Source: Dipodascopsis uninucleata var. uninucleata
Taxonomy: Eukaryota; Ascomycota; Lipomycetes; Lipomycetales; Lipomycetaceae
DNA: 64,000 bases
Reading direction: 5' to 3'
Assembly: GCA_030568195.1 (NCBI GenBank)
Contig: JAJLTO010000011.1
Coordinates: 434,001 to 498,000 of the forward strand
The notes beneath the pieces are model-generated. The model was not told the origin of the DNA and did not search any database. It saw only the letters and a program-made list of their open reading frames with translations. The translations under genes and the position numbers were made by a program. Shown piece after piece: positions 32,401-45,100 of this stretch (position 1 is its first letter; every line of letters starts with the position of its first letter).

Positions 32401-34452
32401 ATGGCAGACTTCGCGTCGGAAATAAAGACTGCAAAGCCAAAGCTCTCAAAAAGTAGGAAAGGTGAGTAACTATCGAACAAAAGATTCAAGTGGTCTCAAA
32501 TCAGCGCGATAATTGCGCTTGTTCCTTGTATCTTAGATGCCTGGCACAAGCGAGTAATGTATTTGCAATGAAAAGATATATAGTATCTCTATTAACACAT
32601 TATACCCTCCCTAGGCTGTGTGACTTGTAAAGCAAAACGGCTGAAATGCGATGAAACCAAGCCTACCTGTCTTCAGTGCAAAAAGCGTCGGGTAGAATGT
32701 GGTGGTTACAAGATAGACTATAAATGGCGTCTTTTTGAAGAGTCTTCTATCGGGAAACGTGGGAAGAATGCAGGAGAGACCGGTGGTAAGCGTATTAGGT
32801 GCTACACGAAAGAAGAAGAAATCATCATCCCAGATAGCTCCAATGTGAAGCAATCTGTCGATGTGCGGGTGATTGAACAGCCTGAGTCTGAAGGCATTAT
32901 AGACGTTGTCCGTATGCCGGACCCCGTTGCTACCACTGCTACGTATTCGTCTCTTATTATTTCTCAGCAGCCGCTGTATTCAACACCCATGGCGCTTAAT
33001 GTAATGTATGATCAAGACAATACTGACGAGGATGAGTTATTTGGCAATACGTTCACGTATCCAGAGCCAGTCGCCTCTAGTAATGAATATTTTCGTCCTC
33101 GTGTGATGATGACACCATCAATACCTGCAGCTACTGAAATTATTGCCAATGCGCCCATTGAGCCCGAAGAAGATATTCCGTACCCACTTCAGCTTCCCCG
33201 CCTTCCGTCGTTGGATCCAGACACGAGAACACTGGTGCTCTTCCACACGTCTATGTGTGGAGTTATGAGTATCAAGGACTCACCGTGGGAAAATCCCTGG
33301 AGAAGTCTTTTATGGCCACTTGCTAATGAGCATTCTGCTCTCTTTCATGGTATTGCTGCGATGACTAACTTTCATGCAGCTAAGGCGCATCCTTCGTTCC
33401 GCATTGAAGCAGTGGAGCATATGCGTCAAGCAATACAGGACCTTGTGATTGGACTAAACAATAATATGCCGCCAGATGTTGCACTTGCAGCAACAATGAC
33501 CTTGGCATTTTCAGAAGCATGGGACCAACATACGTCTACAGGTATCAAACATCTAAAAGGTGCAAAAATCTTAATACGCGAGTACATGAACAATCGTCGT
33601 CTAAGACCTCAAAATCAGATAGCCGATCCAAATTATGAGAAAGAGATATCTAGAGTCAAGATGCTCTATCATTCTTGGATGTATACAGATGTTATTGCAA
33701 GCTTGACATCTGACCAGGAGGATGATGGGTGGCCAATCGAGACCGAGGAGGAGGAAGCCTTTTTGAGAAGTACAGGCGACGAAATTGATCCTCTTATGGG
33801 CTGTGGTCAATTCTTATTTCCAACTATACGTAAGGTAGCAATTTTGGTTCGAAAGGTACGTCTTTCTGGAGACGATAAAGCTTACATCTTAGAAGCCATC
33901 AAGCTTAAATCTGATTTAGAAAACTGGGAGCCATCTCCTAGTATCCAATATGTTGTCAGTGAAGATCCGAGCTTTGATGTATCGTCTTGCATAGCTACTG
34001 CGGAAGCTTACAAATATGCATCCATTTTGTACCTTTATCAATGTGTTCCTTCACTAATCCACCATGTACTTCCTAATCGGCCGCCATCTGTTATTGAGAG
34101 AAATGCTGGAGTACTTCTACTTGAGGAAAAGCCACTTGGGAAACTTGCTATGAAGATTCTCGAACTTCTGGTGTCAATTCCATACTCATCGAGGTCGATA
34201 GTTGTGCATATATTTCCCCTGTTGTCTGCTGCATGCGAAGTTGATTCTGACAGCATTAGAGCAGTTGTTCGCGAGAGGTGGACTCAGCTGGAACGTCGAC
34301 TTCAGCTAGGTAATGTTGACCGAGCACTGGATGTGGTTTTGGAAGTCTGGCGACGCAAAAAAGTTCATAATGGCAATTGGAAATGCAAGGTTGGCTTCTG
34401 TCATTGGAGCACAGTAATGCGCGAATGGAACTGGGAGGTTCTTCTTGGTTAA
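32401..34452 (+). CDS. Zn2Cys6 transcription factor with Fungal_trans_2-type domain
   Basis: Two exons, 32401-32461 and 32615-34452, give 632 residues. The 153-nt intron (GTGAGT...CCTAG) splits the Gly codon just before the first zinc Cys; joining gives SRKGCVTCKAKRLKCDE. The six cysteines C22, C25, C32, C39, C42 and C49 match the C-x2-C-x6-C-x6-C-x2-C-x6-C pattern exactly. A basic linker with GKRGKNAGETGGKR follows. The region at about 190-620 resembles the Fungal_trans_2 regulatory domain, with LVLFHTSMCGVMS, HSALFHGIAAMTNFHAA and ALAATMTLAFSEAW. Such proteins bind CGG-type DNA sites in the nucleus and usually control metabolism. The regulated pathway is unknown; nothing adjacent forms an obvious metabolic cluster. 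Confidence 0.92.
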
Positions 34453-37321
34453 AGAACCGATATTAGTCAAGTATTATATGAGATTATAAGTTCTATGATT
34501 ATCTATTATACGGCAGAAACATATATATTTAATGTTTATGTTATGATTCGCATATTTTTCTGATATTTACTGCCAGAAAACAGGCTATTGATGTAATATT
34601 TAGACTTTGCTTGTTTTGTCTTTTTTGGGCGTCATTTGGTTATGTTCTTAATTATACTGAATTTCTTTTGATTGCTGTGTTTGGACATGTAGAAATGGTT
34701 ATTTAGTCAATTGTTTGTATTATATATATATATTCTGAACATATTATTATTTTATGCTATTATCTTATTATCTAGGACCTCTCAATTTTTTGCATTAGCA
34801 AAAGTTTACTAATCTCTGGTATGTCGCTGGGACTTTACTAAGGTTTCCAGTGCATTTCTTATCAGATCTTTTGCGATAAGCAAGGCAAAAGATGATTATG
34901 CGGTTCATGGGAATAACCTACGACCGATTGCAAATTACAGTCGAGGACTACACATATATGACCAATCCGAATAATTCGTAGCGAATACGGCGATCCGAGT
35001 ATTTATTTACTAGCTATCCCACGTGCCTTCACATAGTTCATTGAGCTACCACGAGAAACAGAAGTTAAGTGGGGGGAGGCACACTGCCAACCACGGAAGA
35101 ATGCCAGTTGAAGTAAAGAAGAACAAGCACCTGAAGACAAGCATTTCGTAGAACAGCCGGCGCGTGGCGTTCAGTGGTGTGGAGATGAGAGAATACAATG
35201 ATTAGTAGTCGCGGAGTTCCACACAAGTACAGCTGCCTTGATACAGGCAGCTAGTCTAGTGAATGACTGACAGCGGTGCAAATAGGAAAAAGCGGCACAA
35301 AATAACTCAATGCTCTTTCGCTCTATTGGAGGGATATACACTTTCGAGGTTTATTATGAGCATGAACGGAGTTGAGATATATGAATTGGCCAGAGCCAAC
35401 CTTAATAAGTCAATGTGCTCTACAATTTGCCCTAGGAGCAGTGGCTTGAACAGCAGAGATGATTAAACCTCTCATGTCTGTTTTCTTCAACTAAGCATTG
35501 CTGGTTTCAGCCATACTGCGCACAATAGCAGAGATATTATTACTTACAAGTTATTACTAAACGAAGAGATTTGCGGTGTCAACAAGATGGCCCGGGTCTG
35601 GCCTCGCTGTACGCTGGCCAATCTTTGCCAAAGTTCAATACAGTTCGCTGGGAATGCCTCTGAAGAAGTCTAGCACAGACCACCGTGAATACAATACGAG
35701 GGACAAAGTGGAATGGACTGGAACCAAATGGGCCTTGTGATCTGGTGGCGCTGAGCGTCATCGCGTAATTGCGTCATGACGCCACCAAGTATAAATCGGA
35801 TCGCAAGAAAGCATTTGCTATATCCACAGCGTAGACTCATAAGACCATTAGCTATCCACTTTAAAGCAGGAACTGTAGCGTGAAGGTGGCTGATGAGAGG
35901 AGAGGAGAGAATCGCGGAGATTTCTTATTGCATTGTGGCTTTACATGCGCCAGCATTATACTGAGTGAATTCATGAGCAATAAGACAGTGTCGAGAACGT
36001 ATGTCCGTAAATTAGCCTCGATACTTCTGATCGCCATATGCTGGACCCAGACGATTCCACTGGCTGCACAGGACAATCTTAGCGGTCTTCGAATATCGGA
36101 TTTGGTTTTCTTAGTATGAACTAGATACTCTACCACCTTAACTACGGAGTTAACGAGAAGTAGCCAATAAAATTATGGCCAAGAATATCACTCGTTGGCT
36201 ATATTTGGTTCAAACTATCTATAATTCGATCTGATTTGCTCCATTGGAGTCTATCGGTTACGCAAAGCAGCAGGATATTGTGGACTTTGATTATTATAAA
36301 GACTTTATGATGACAGCCCTTGCAGGATGGTCGGTTTTCTCTTACCGCAAGTGCTGACCACGAGATATCTTCCATAGCCAGCCGAAGGCAAACGAGCAAG
36401 CAGCTCTTCTGAAACAATAGTGAACGTATTTCACGCAACAATACTCTGTAGATACTGATTGTGCCGTTTCATTACTATTTTATCCCAAGTATAGCGTCAT
36501 GGTTGAAGTTATACAGGTGTGTAAATAAATATATGCCAGGTACACGTCTCGTATGCCGTCTTAATCTTAGAAAGTTTGAAATATTCTATAGCACATAGAG
36601 ACAACTCTTCCTTTGATATATTGAACTCGTACAAAGATATGCAATCGACTATTTGCTATATTTATTAGGTGTTGGTTGCTCATTTTGACAATTCTCCATA
36701 TTTATTATTTTTATATTCTGAAAATAGCCAGTCTAGCCAGTCTGTGCCGCTGTTGTCTTACACTTTTTACGTACTCAATCTTACTTTTTAGCCTTACGTT
36801 TATTTCTCTGGAGATTACACATTATTTATCATCCAATATTTCTTGCTTCCAATATTGCTAAAATCGAGAGTTTATATACGTTCGCACTGTGCACTCCTAT
36901 ATCCCATAGGTTTTGACCTAAGTGATCAGGACATATGTATGCTTGTATGAATATACTATATAAGCTGAAATCGTGCGGTGTGCGTTGAGAACACACTACT
37001 CACTCATAAAACCGAATCTAAGGACTGCCATATTTTTACCGAAGAATTCCACAGTTTAGTAAGCACTTCTCTACAGTTGAGTCCTCGTGCACTCATCAGT
37101 CAGCTGTGACAAGACGTTCACATTGCGCAGGATCTGACTCGAATACAAGAGTTTAATTATTGCGCGCATAGAGCCGGTGCTTTCTCTGGCCAGGCTGCTG
37201 GTTGGGCACACTGCGGAGCTAACAGGTGGCCATTAATTTGGTAATCACCGCCTCAGTATATAGCTACCTCGTTTTCGCTTAGCTGCACGCTCGCCAGCTT
37301 GAGTGATTGTAAGAAGGCATA
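34453..37321. other. 2.9-kb spacer before the RING-H2 gene
   Basis: No conserved coding segment was recognised. The first 400 bases are very AT-rich 3' flank. A CACGTG hexamer lies at 35020-35025. Overlapping small frames on both strands near 35860-36140 look random. The last 300 bases before the RING gene are more mixed in composition, consistent with a promoter and 5' leader. No tRNA seen. Confidence 0.45.
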
Positions 37322-38593
37322 ATGGTTTCGGCATCGCCACTCCTCTTTTTTGTTGCCCTGGGCTTTGGTGTCGTTTTCGCTAACCTGTGGATCGTGGTTG
37401 GCGTGAAGTTCTGCTTACGTCGAAACAGAAGACGAAGGCTGGGCGATTTTGAAGATGGATTTTCCGCTGTGGATTTCGTTGAAGGTGTAGATATGATGTT
37501 AATTGGACCTCAGCGACGTCGACGCCGTGAGAAAAAACTGTTATCGATGGAGAATATGGACAGACTTTTTCCAGTTAAGAAGTATAAGGTATGGAGGACT
37601 GAACGAGAATGCGCTGGTTTATCTTCAGCAGGAGGTATCGATCTCCAGGCTGCCAGTCAGGCGCAGAGTCGAGCACAGAGTCGAGCACAGAGTCGAGCAC
37701 AGAGTCGAGCGCAAAGCCGCGCTGCTAGTATCAATGTGCCTAGCGAAGATACCGCAGATACAGATCATGCCGAGACGGCGTCAGAAACTACCCTCGCGAC
37801 AAAGACAGCAGAAGCTTTAGGTGCATCGTCGATAGAAGAAAGTTCTAAAGTAACTAAAGAGGGGCCACATTGTGAAGTGCACCAACTGCAGCCTTCTGAA
37901 TCTTTCTCATCTGCAGTAAACACCGTTGACGCATCGAATCATGATACTGATGCAGATGATGACGAAGATGACCATAACGCAGATTATACTAATATACCAT
38001 CTGGCCTTGCAGAGTCTCCTGGTGATACCTGTGCAATCTGTCTGGATGATCTTGAAGATGATGACGATGTGAGAGGACTTACCTGTGGCCATGCATTCCA
38101 TCAGAACTGCATTGATCCTTGGTTAAGCACTAGAAGGGCCTGCTGCCCTCTCTGTAAGGCCGATTACTACATTCCAAAGACACATGAGAGTGCTACTGGC
38201 GATGTTGTTACCGAACCCGAAAGCGCAGTGTATCTTCAACAACGTGAGGTGATACCTGCGTCGGATTCGGCGACTGTTGCAGAGCAAGATTCGAATTTTG
38301 TGCGAACTGCGACGAGCGGTGATCTTGAACAGGGTCTAGGTGCTATTCAAGATGAAAATGTGAATACTAGTCAGAATTCTGAATCTTTGGGAAGAGTAGG
38401 TGCACTAAGAAGATTTGTCGTAGAGCGCCTACCAAGGTCTCGTGAAACAACTCCCTCTTCACGAACACAGTCGTCGCCCCGTACGCAAGCAGTATCCAGT
38501 GAGAGTGCTCTCCATAGGCATGGCCATACGCATACACCGGATGTAAACGATTTATCTGTACCGAACTCTGTTAGATTCCTTACTATTGGATAA
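37322..38593 (+). CDS. Membrane RING-H2 E3 ubiquitin ligase candidate
   Basis: 423 residues in one exon. A membrane segment lies at about residues 7-31 (LLFFVALGFGVVFANLWIVVGV), then a basic stop-transfer RRNRRRR. A short conserved block REKKLLSMENMDRLFPVKKYKVW occurs, split here as REKKLLSMENMDRLF and PVKKYKVW; it also marks RING proteins of filamentous ascomycetes. Five AQSR repeats follow at residues 114-133. An acidic stretch precedes the RING-H2 finger at about 236-283: CAICLDDLEDDDD, CGHAFHQNCIDPWL and CCPLCKADYY, with all eight zinc ligands present. The rest is Ser/Thr-rich and likely disordered, with SRETTPSSR and similar sites. By family it is an E3 ligase acting on membrane proteins in the endomembrane system; substrates are unknown. 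No intron seen. Confidence 0.88.
   Translation: MVSASPLLFFVALGFGVVFANLWIVVGVKFCLRRNRRRRLGDFEDGFSAVDFVEGVDMMLIGPQRRRRREKKLLSMENMDRLFPVKKYKVWRTERECAGLSSAGGIDLQAASQAQSRAQSRAQSRAQSRAQSRAASINVPSEDTADTDHAETASETTLATKTAEALGASSIEESSKVTKEGPHCEVHQLQPSESFSSAVNTVDASNHDTDADDDEDDHNADYTNIPSGLAESPGDTCAICLDDLEDDDDVRGLTCGHAFHQNCIDPWLSTRRACCPLCKADYYIPKTHESATGDVVTEPESAVYLQQREVIPASDSATVAEQDSNFVRTATSGDLEQGLGAIQDENVNTSQNSESLGRVGALRRFVVERLPRSRETTPSSRTQSSPRTQAVSSESALHRHGHTHTPDVNDLSVPNSVRFLTIG
37661..37720 (+). repeat. Five tandem 12-bp units encoding AQSR
   Basis: Sixty bases made of five in-frame copies of a 12-bp unit such as GCACAGAGTCGA. Copies 2-4 are identical, copy 1 differs at one base and copy 5 (GCGCAAAGCCGC) at several silent positions. 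The repeat lies inside the RING-H2 gene between the conserved N-terminal block and the acidic region. Identical central copies suggest recent expansion by slippage. Confidence 0.9.
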
Positions 38594-39311
38594 GGAGGTA
38601 TATTTATTCAGTAGAATGTTGAATGATTTCAGATATAGCGTTAGTTACGGGCACTTCAGCTGTTGGTTATGAAAGACATCTAGCTCACTAAAAGCCTCAC
38701 AATTTTTGTCTGCTTATCTAGTTTCTATATATTGTACAGTTATATGGTGTAAGGCAAGTGGTATATTGTATATTATTTTTGTATTGTTTTGATAACTTTT
38801 TGTCTGTGTCTTTTATACTCTCTTCTCAGCTTTATTTTGGACCTTGAACTGTTCAAGCACAGAGATTTATTTCTGTCAACACCATTTTCAAATTAGCATC
38901 GTCAAGAGCATGTAGAGTCTATACAATGATAGGATGTTTTGGTCAGACTCTTAAATTTTTTTTGGCAGTTAATGACGACAAATAATAGCTCTTTAGTGGT
39001 TCGGTTACAGAAGATGAACATCAGCAACCCAATTAGCTATATATTTATGAAGAGATAATGAATGAATTTTATTTTTATCGTGTTTTTGCAATTACTTTTA
39101 GCAGAGGGTATAAATGATAATTTTATGTGTTCGTTACTGCTACCCCGCTCTCAATAGGGGAATTTTTTTGTTATGGATTCAGTTTGGAGAAGGTTTGGAT
39201 AGTATATAGTACAGTATATATACAGCAGTAGGTTTTGTTTAAATAGCGTCATCAGTATAACAGTAGGATTCTAATCTGATCCTCTATTTATTTATATATA
39301 ACAAACATTGC
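38594..39311. other. Convergent spacer between RING-H2 and HAD genes
   Basis: About 720 AT-rich bases between two 3' ends, with several TTTTTGT and TATATA runs. It should hold both transcription ends. No coding or RNA gene seen. Confidence 0.5.
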
Positions 39312-40469
39312 TTATATGGAGCTGACTACTTCGATCATTATACCATTATCATCTACTTCATTGTTAACGTTACGGTTGCCAGGTAAAGGACCCCATAGGG
39401 AAATCAAATCCTTCAGATCGCGCGCTATAATTACTCGGCCATTTTCAAGTAATTTCACTCTGCTTCCACTCTCTTTTTCCGAACTCTCCTTTCCATCCAG
39501 ATCTCTGCAGATATAAATGGCACCCCATCCTCGTAGTTCGCCAGCAACGTTTCCGTGAATAACTATTGGTGCTATATCTTTCTTGTATTCATCTCCAACA
39601 TGCCAGTATTTGACATCCCTCACCAACTGCAGCGGATCTGTCGACGAAGACTTCTCACTTCCAGAATTATCTACGCCTTCTGTAATTTTAGGATCTCTCT
39701 TTGCGTCTGCAGGAAAGCTAACTAGGAGTTCTATCGCTTTTTGGAATATTATAGGACTAGGCTTCTCGTGACCTATTTCACTTGATACTATAACATCACT
39801 GGCCGGCGATATCATCCATCGCTCCACTACACCAAGATCACTTAAGACACTCCGTACCCGACCGTCGGAGTTAGTTATTATACCGATCTTTGTTTTTGGT
39901 GTTTTGATAGCTGCTGGCTCTTGAATATTCTCAGCTAATCTCTCGTTCTTGAGCGCAGATTGCGAGAGCTCAAACAAGTAGTTTAAAAATGGAGGAATAT
40001 CTGAATACACTGTATATGCAGCCCCTGTGTTGAATTTATTGAACAAACTAAAGACAAATTCTGCATGAATACTGCTGTCTACTACTTCAATTGCATGGTA
40101 ATCGGCCGTACAAGCACCGATTTCATTATCTGGTACGGTATGGTTGCCAATAGGAACTGAAATAGTACTTGAGCCAGTCTCGCTTTTTACTTGAAATGCT
40201 GGCGCGCCAGCCAAGTAAAACGTATGCCTTATAACAGCATGCCACCAGTGATGTTCTCCTCCCGCGTAATTTGGATGCGTAGCTGACCTTAATTTGAATG
40301 CTTTCTTAAACGAGTCGTCAATTAGAGCAGGATCTATGACCGGATCTGATGGGAAGTACGCAGCGTAGGCATTAGAATACTGGACCGGCACAGACGGCCG
40401 CGGTATATATATAGTACCAAATGCATCAAATGTAACGAGCCTCGGAGGGGAGAGCCGTAGCAATGGCAT
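39312..40469 (-). CDS. HAD-like hydrolase
   Basis: 385 residues in one exon from the ATG at 40469. Haloacid dehalogenase motifs are present in order: motif I TFDAFGTIYIPR near residue 13-24 (nucleophile Asp), motif II IGIITNSDGRVRSV, the Lys of motif III in IGHEKPSPIIFQ and the acidic motif IV HVGDEYKKDI. The second acidic position of motif I is Phe in DAFGT rather than Asp, which is seen in the HDHD3-like and haloacid dehalogenase groups and makes a simple phosphatase role less certain. The protein is longer than the usual 230-300 because of inserts at about 95-135 and 265-285. The substrate is unknown; probably cytosolic. The start lies 430 bases from nothing recognisable but downstream of the SUR7-like gene on the same strand. 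Confidence 0.85.
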   Translation of the reverse strand: MPLLRLSPPRLVTFDAFGTIYIPRPSVPVQYSNAYAAYFPSDPVIDPALIDDSFKKAFKLRSATHPNYAGGEHHWWHAVIRHTFYLAGAPAFQVKSETGSSTISVPIGNHTVPDNEIGACTADYHAIEVVDSSIHAEFVFSLFNKFNTGAAYTVYSDIPPFLNYLFELSQSALKNERLAENIQEPAAIKTPKTKIGIITNSDGRVRSVLSDLGVVERWMISPASDVIVSSEIGHEKPSPIIFQKAIELLVSFPADAKRDPKITEGVDNSGSEKSSSTDPLQLVRDVKYWHVGDEYKKDIAPIVIHGNVAGELRGWGAIYICRDLDGKESSEKESGSRVKLLENGRVIIARDLKDLISLWGPLPGNRNVNNEVDDNGIMIEVVSSI

Positions 40470-40896
40470 TATGAACTGGAAATCGCAAACACTATCTCAA
40501 TATAGCGCTTAAGCCGTCCGCAGTTCAACCTTGCTATATAACTTAGGAGAGGGAGGGTTATGACTCTACAGCCACCATGACAAGAAAGTCGCCCAAGTTT
40601 ACAGAAGAAAATTTTTCAGCGATACCTAAGACCGCGTCATTTTTTTCATCTAGCATTATTGTATATTGTCAAATCGACCAGAAATTGCACATAGAAAAAA
40701 TATATATACACATTCACATATACTTCTATATTCATACGACATATGTTATGTAAATCTAGGGCACTAATGGCATGTGCAATTCAAACTCCGAAGATCATGC
40801 ACTATAGCATTCAAAAAAGAAAAAAAAGACAATTAGGTAATAAACAAAGAAACACTACACAAGAGGCAAACTACAGAAAAACAAAAGCATTGCACA
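40470..40896. other. Spacer between SUR7/PalI and HAD genes
   Basis: About 430 AT-rich bases between genes on the same strand. It contains the promoter of the HAD gene and the 3' flank of the SUR7/PalI gene. A GAGAGGGAGGG tract lies near 40547-40557. Nothing else seen. Confidence 0.5.
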
Positions 40897-42162
40897 TTAC
40901 ACCCAGTAATAGGCTTCGTCAGAACCAAGCGTAGAAGCAAGAATTGATGCTGTGCTCGCATCAGAATACACAGATGCTGCCGTTACTGGGTATAATGCTG
41001 ACGATCCTGACGATATACTAAAAGTACTATTAGCGTTACTCTTCAAATTCTTTCTACTTGAAAGAATACCCTCATATAACAAGCCGATTGGATTAGCAAA
41101 TTTACGAGATGTCGGCTTAGATAAATATTGTTGTGGCTTACCATCGACTAAAAGAGATGGTGACTTTTCAAAAATAAAATTGAATCTTCGTCTATAAAAA
41201 GTCCAATGGTTGACAAGAGATGCTGCCATTGCTGCTGAGAAGCATGTGATGATCAAAAACACAAAGGTGCTTAGGTGTCCAGACGCAACTTTATAGCCGA
41301 GGGGAATCTTTTTGTTGAGCTCACACAATATTATCACAGTCATAATACCCAATAGTACTGTACCAGTCATCAGACACCAAGCGCATGCTCTGCTTGCCTT
41401 TACGAGTCCTCTGGCTGAGAATGACGACGGTCTACTGAGATAGTACACAGTCTTCGCGCTAGAATAGACTGCATACAAAAACAGTAGACTCGCGGCGTAC
41501 GATAAGATTTCTGGAACCGTTAAACTTGGTTTGAGCGACGATAGCCTGTACAGTGTAGTCGGTAGGAAAATGTTAAGCCGAACATCTATGCTTTCTGGAG
41601 AAAAGACTATCAAGTCATTCAAAAGCCTATCTCTCAAATTAAAGTAAAAAATCGGAGGAAGCAAAGATCTATTGGGGCACTTGCTTTTACCATTCTCGAA
41701 TTTTGCACAGTACGTCCACAGACCAACATGGTATTTTTCAGGCAGGCCAGCAACCTCTGGTCTGTGTGGTAAAAGCTTAGGAAGGGCTGAACCAAGGTTA
41801 TCTGTTGATATCTGCAAAAAACTATTAGTAACATGTAGCTACTTATATATTAAAGTTGTAAATCACTTTAAAATGTATGGGTCAGCCTTACACTGTATAA
41901 CTTGAGACCGCCTAAGTTATTACTAGGTGACAGTATAAATATTAAGGCGGAGCAGATAGCAGTTATTATTGTCCACTATATCAAAACGTTGGATTTCGTT
42001 AGCAGAAGATCCTATACTATCCAGTAGCTCTTCGACTACTAATAATCATGCTGACATATGCAGTATCTGCGGTGTCATTATCAATAATCACAGGTAACTT
42101 ACCAATAACGGGTCTTTATACTCTATTCGTCTTCGCACTTGCATTGCCGCTTTAATATGCAT
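40897..42162 (-). CDS. SUR7/PalI (Rim9)-family four-helix membrane protein
   Basis: Three exons, 42162-42103, 41975-41892 and 41811-40897, give 352 residues; an in-frame ATG at 42144 is an alternative start. Introns have GTAAGT and GTAAGG donors, TGCTAAC and TACTAAT branch-like sites and ATATAG and TTGCAG acceptors, all in phase 0. Only after joining does the first membrane helix appear (LLWTIITAICSALIFIL) followed by a loop with NNLGGLKLYS. The family signature is GLWTYC followed by a second loop Cys (SKCPNRS). Three more helices follow at about 153-169, 185-207 and 217-240. The C-terminal tail is cytosolic and Ser-rich. SUR7/PalI proteins act at the plasma membrane in eisosomes, wall integrity or ambient pH sensing; which of these applies is not determinable here. 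Confidence 0.82.
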
Positions 42163-45100
42163 TGCTTAAAGTAGATTTCTATCTGCCGACAATATCTTGC
42201 TTGGATTAACGTTTCCTTATTTATCTTCGTTATGCTTGTGAAAGTTGTGACAGCAGACTGTGACGGAGCGTCTACTTAGAAATGTCGTCGTGCTAGTCGG
42301 ATCTCTAAATTCACTTTTGCCGTTCAAATCTGGCAGATTATTCCTACAACTTCTATAGCAATAGAAATATAGTAATGAAGGCTTCTCGGACCCAAATACT
42401 GGCACCACAGGTTAATGTATCTCTTTGAATTCGACAAGCCCAGAAATGATATTCAATGATACGAAAGAGTCTGATACACAGGCCTCTCATGCATTACTGA
42501 CGCTGTCGGTCTTGGACGCGATTCACAGGGTGTTACGCGCATGCAATTATGCAAAGGAGGTTTGTGTAAGAAGTATGCGATAGTGCAGGCAAGAGCTGTA
42601 GAAGATAGATGCAACTTGAGTAGCAACAGCGATCGTCGGATCGGGATATGCGCCTAGTACACAGAGAATCAAGTAGGACGGCGAAGATGTGAACCTAGAA
42701 GTAGCATGCAAGACTTCTCACGGCTAATTTAGATATGCCACTAGTTGTTTATATTCGAAAGTATCAAATATACCAAGGATAAACCACGTCTAGTAACGAT
42801 ACAATAGCGTAGAATGACGATTCTGAGCGCTGCGGAGTCGACGCTGGTTTAATCTTGATTTAATAATCGGAGAGACCCAGCTAAAAAAAGCCTAATAGTC
42901 TCAACTGTAGAGCTTACTTAGTATGCTACTGATCGGCCTCACTTAAATCAGCTTTATACCCGAAATCCACACTTCCAACTTGCAATTCTTAGACTAGGGG
43001 GAGCACAGATTCAGACTGATATAAAAAACAGAAAAAAGCTGTAGGTTGTCCACATCAGAATTCATGAGCCTGAGATACGCGGCACTCAGCAGTCAGCCAG
43101 CCAGCTCTGCTGTTCATTTAGTTTGCGCTAGCAGACAAAGTTCGTCCATATATTTGCTGACTAACGCTTCCGAGAACATTATCACAATAACAATCTTGGA
43201 TGACTAATATATATAAGTTATGTAATTATATGATTACTAGGGTATTACATAATACAGCTTTGCACATGTTCCAACTAGAGTACGCGTTTAGTCCTCTAAC
43301 GGTCTGGTTGGTCTCTTACATAGACAGCGATGTGGGTATGAGACAGTGTGATGTTCCAATTGGCTATGACAGGATCTCGGGCAGAATGTGCTGCACTAGT
43401 AAGAAGATGCAGCATCAAGGAGTAGCTGTTTCCTAAACGATACATTACATTCAGTCTACGCGATATAACGGACTGCTGCTGGTTTGGAAGCTAGAATGGA
43501 GTAGCATATATGTGAGGGAAGAGAAAAAGAGAGTGCTCTGGCAGTATAAACAATAAACGCACTTATACATAAGTGTGCATCTGTTTATGCATATGCGTAC
43601 TCGTAATCGTACCGCAATATGCTACTGGGTAAGGGTATTGCTACCGTTCTCTATTCTTGAGATTTACTATGTACATGATGCATGGCACGTATGCGCTGTG
43701 TTTGTATTAGGAGAGGTGCTATGGACGGAAGCAGAGACGGATGACTTTGCCAGCGATAGAATGGTGTATGCACAAGTGAATAGATGTATCTGTACACAGA
43801 TAATGCATATATTGGAAGTGCCTGTGTGCAAACGTAGCTTTATGCGCAATTTGCCAGAACCTGTTTTCAAGTACCGTTACATGAGTGTACACTGCTCCTG
43901 CTAATGTTGGTTCTCAGCACAGCAGACCCATCTAGTCGACACCCAACATAGCAGCAAAAGGCTTATTAGCTCTTCCGTGCTATCACTTTTGTATTGTAGC
44001 TCTCAACGCAAGTCCGACCATAGCTCGATGTTAAGAAAAGCATAGAAAAATATGCGTACGCCGCGCAGACTCGTACAAAGTTAGCGTTGCTGATATTCGA
44101 CCTAAAAGCAGGCTAAATAAGTCTGAACACGACGATCGTCCTTCAGCGCCCCCCACCCAAAACTAGGATTTTGAGACTTTATAGTTGGACTGAGCCACTA
44201 TAGCGTAGAGAGAAGTTGCGGCGCCAGATATAGGTATGCACTGGGTGATACGTAACCTGAAAATTGCTACTTTGCGTTTACAATATGTATTACAGAGACT
44301 GCAATACCAATGCTATATGCGTTTCATGTATATTTGCGACGATAGGCAGGCGGGATCTGATGGCCGTAGTATACTATTTCTTACATATGAAAGCGCGGGC
44401 TACTGTGAGTCACAACTGGCCGATAGTGCAGCTTGCAAATTGCTGTTATGAGCTGCTAGAAATTCAAGATGATGCCGCAGTGTATGTGTTACAACACTAC
44501 AGCAACAGGGCACGGCAACAGGAGACTCGATGATATACAAGCACGCAATGTGCCGCAAGCGGTCATTCATCTCTCGCATAGACGCCAGCACTGTGATCTC
44601 GATTGATTTCCTAGTAGATCCAAGCAAATACAATCGGTAATGTCCTCCGCAGAGTGTCTCATCTTAAATACTTGTTATTGTGCAAGATGCAGCTACTGGC
44701 AAGGATGATAGAGGGCAATGTCTGACACACCAGTTTGGAAATCAAACTGACCTTTGAGACCTATATGTGCTACTTCTTTGAGTTTTGAGGAGACTGCAAG
44801 TCACCTGAGGGTCTTCTGGAGCGACGTGCACTCCAAGTTCTCGCAATTTACAGAAGTAGATAGTGCTTTGCACTGCGAGCCAAGTAAGATTGAGCAGCAC
44901 ACGAGCTGTTTGTCCCTCTTCTTTGGCGCCATTTGCCGACTCGGTCTCTCTTACGATCTTGTCGTAGACAGAATTCTGCGTCAAAAAAATAAAAAATAAT
45001 CAAAGAGAAATAAGTAGTAACTGTCTGAATAAATCCGCCTGCACTGCTGACAATAATTAGATAATTTACACGGAGAACTGCATTAATGGCATCCAGATGT

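Noticed and set aside
35041-35080. GAAGTTAAG segment resembling 5S rRNA
   Set aside because: Flanking sequence does not match the 5S consensus and no matching helices could be drawn.
42321-42330. CGTTCAAATC, similar to a tRNA T loop
   Set aside because: The stem pairs only four bases, and no D arm or anticodon arm is present.
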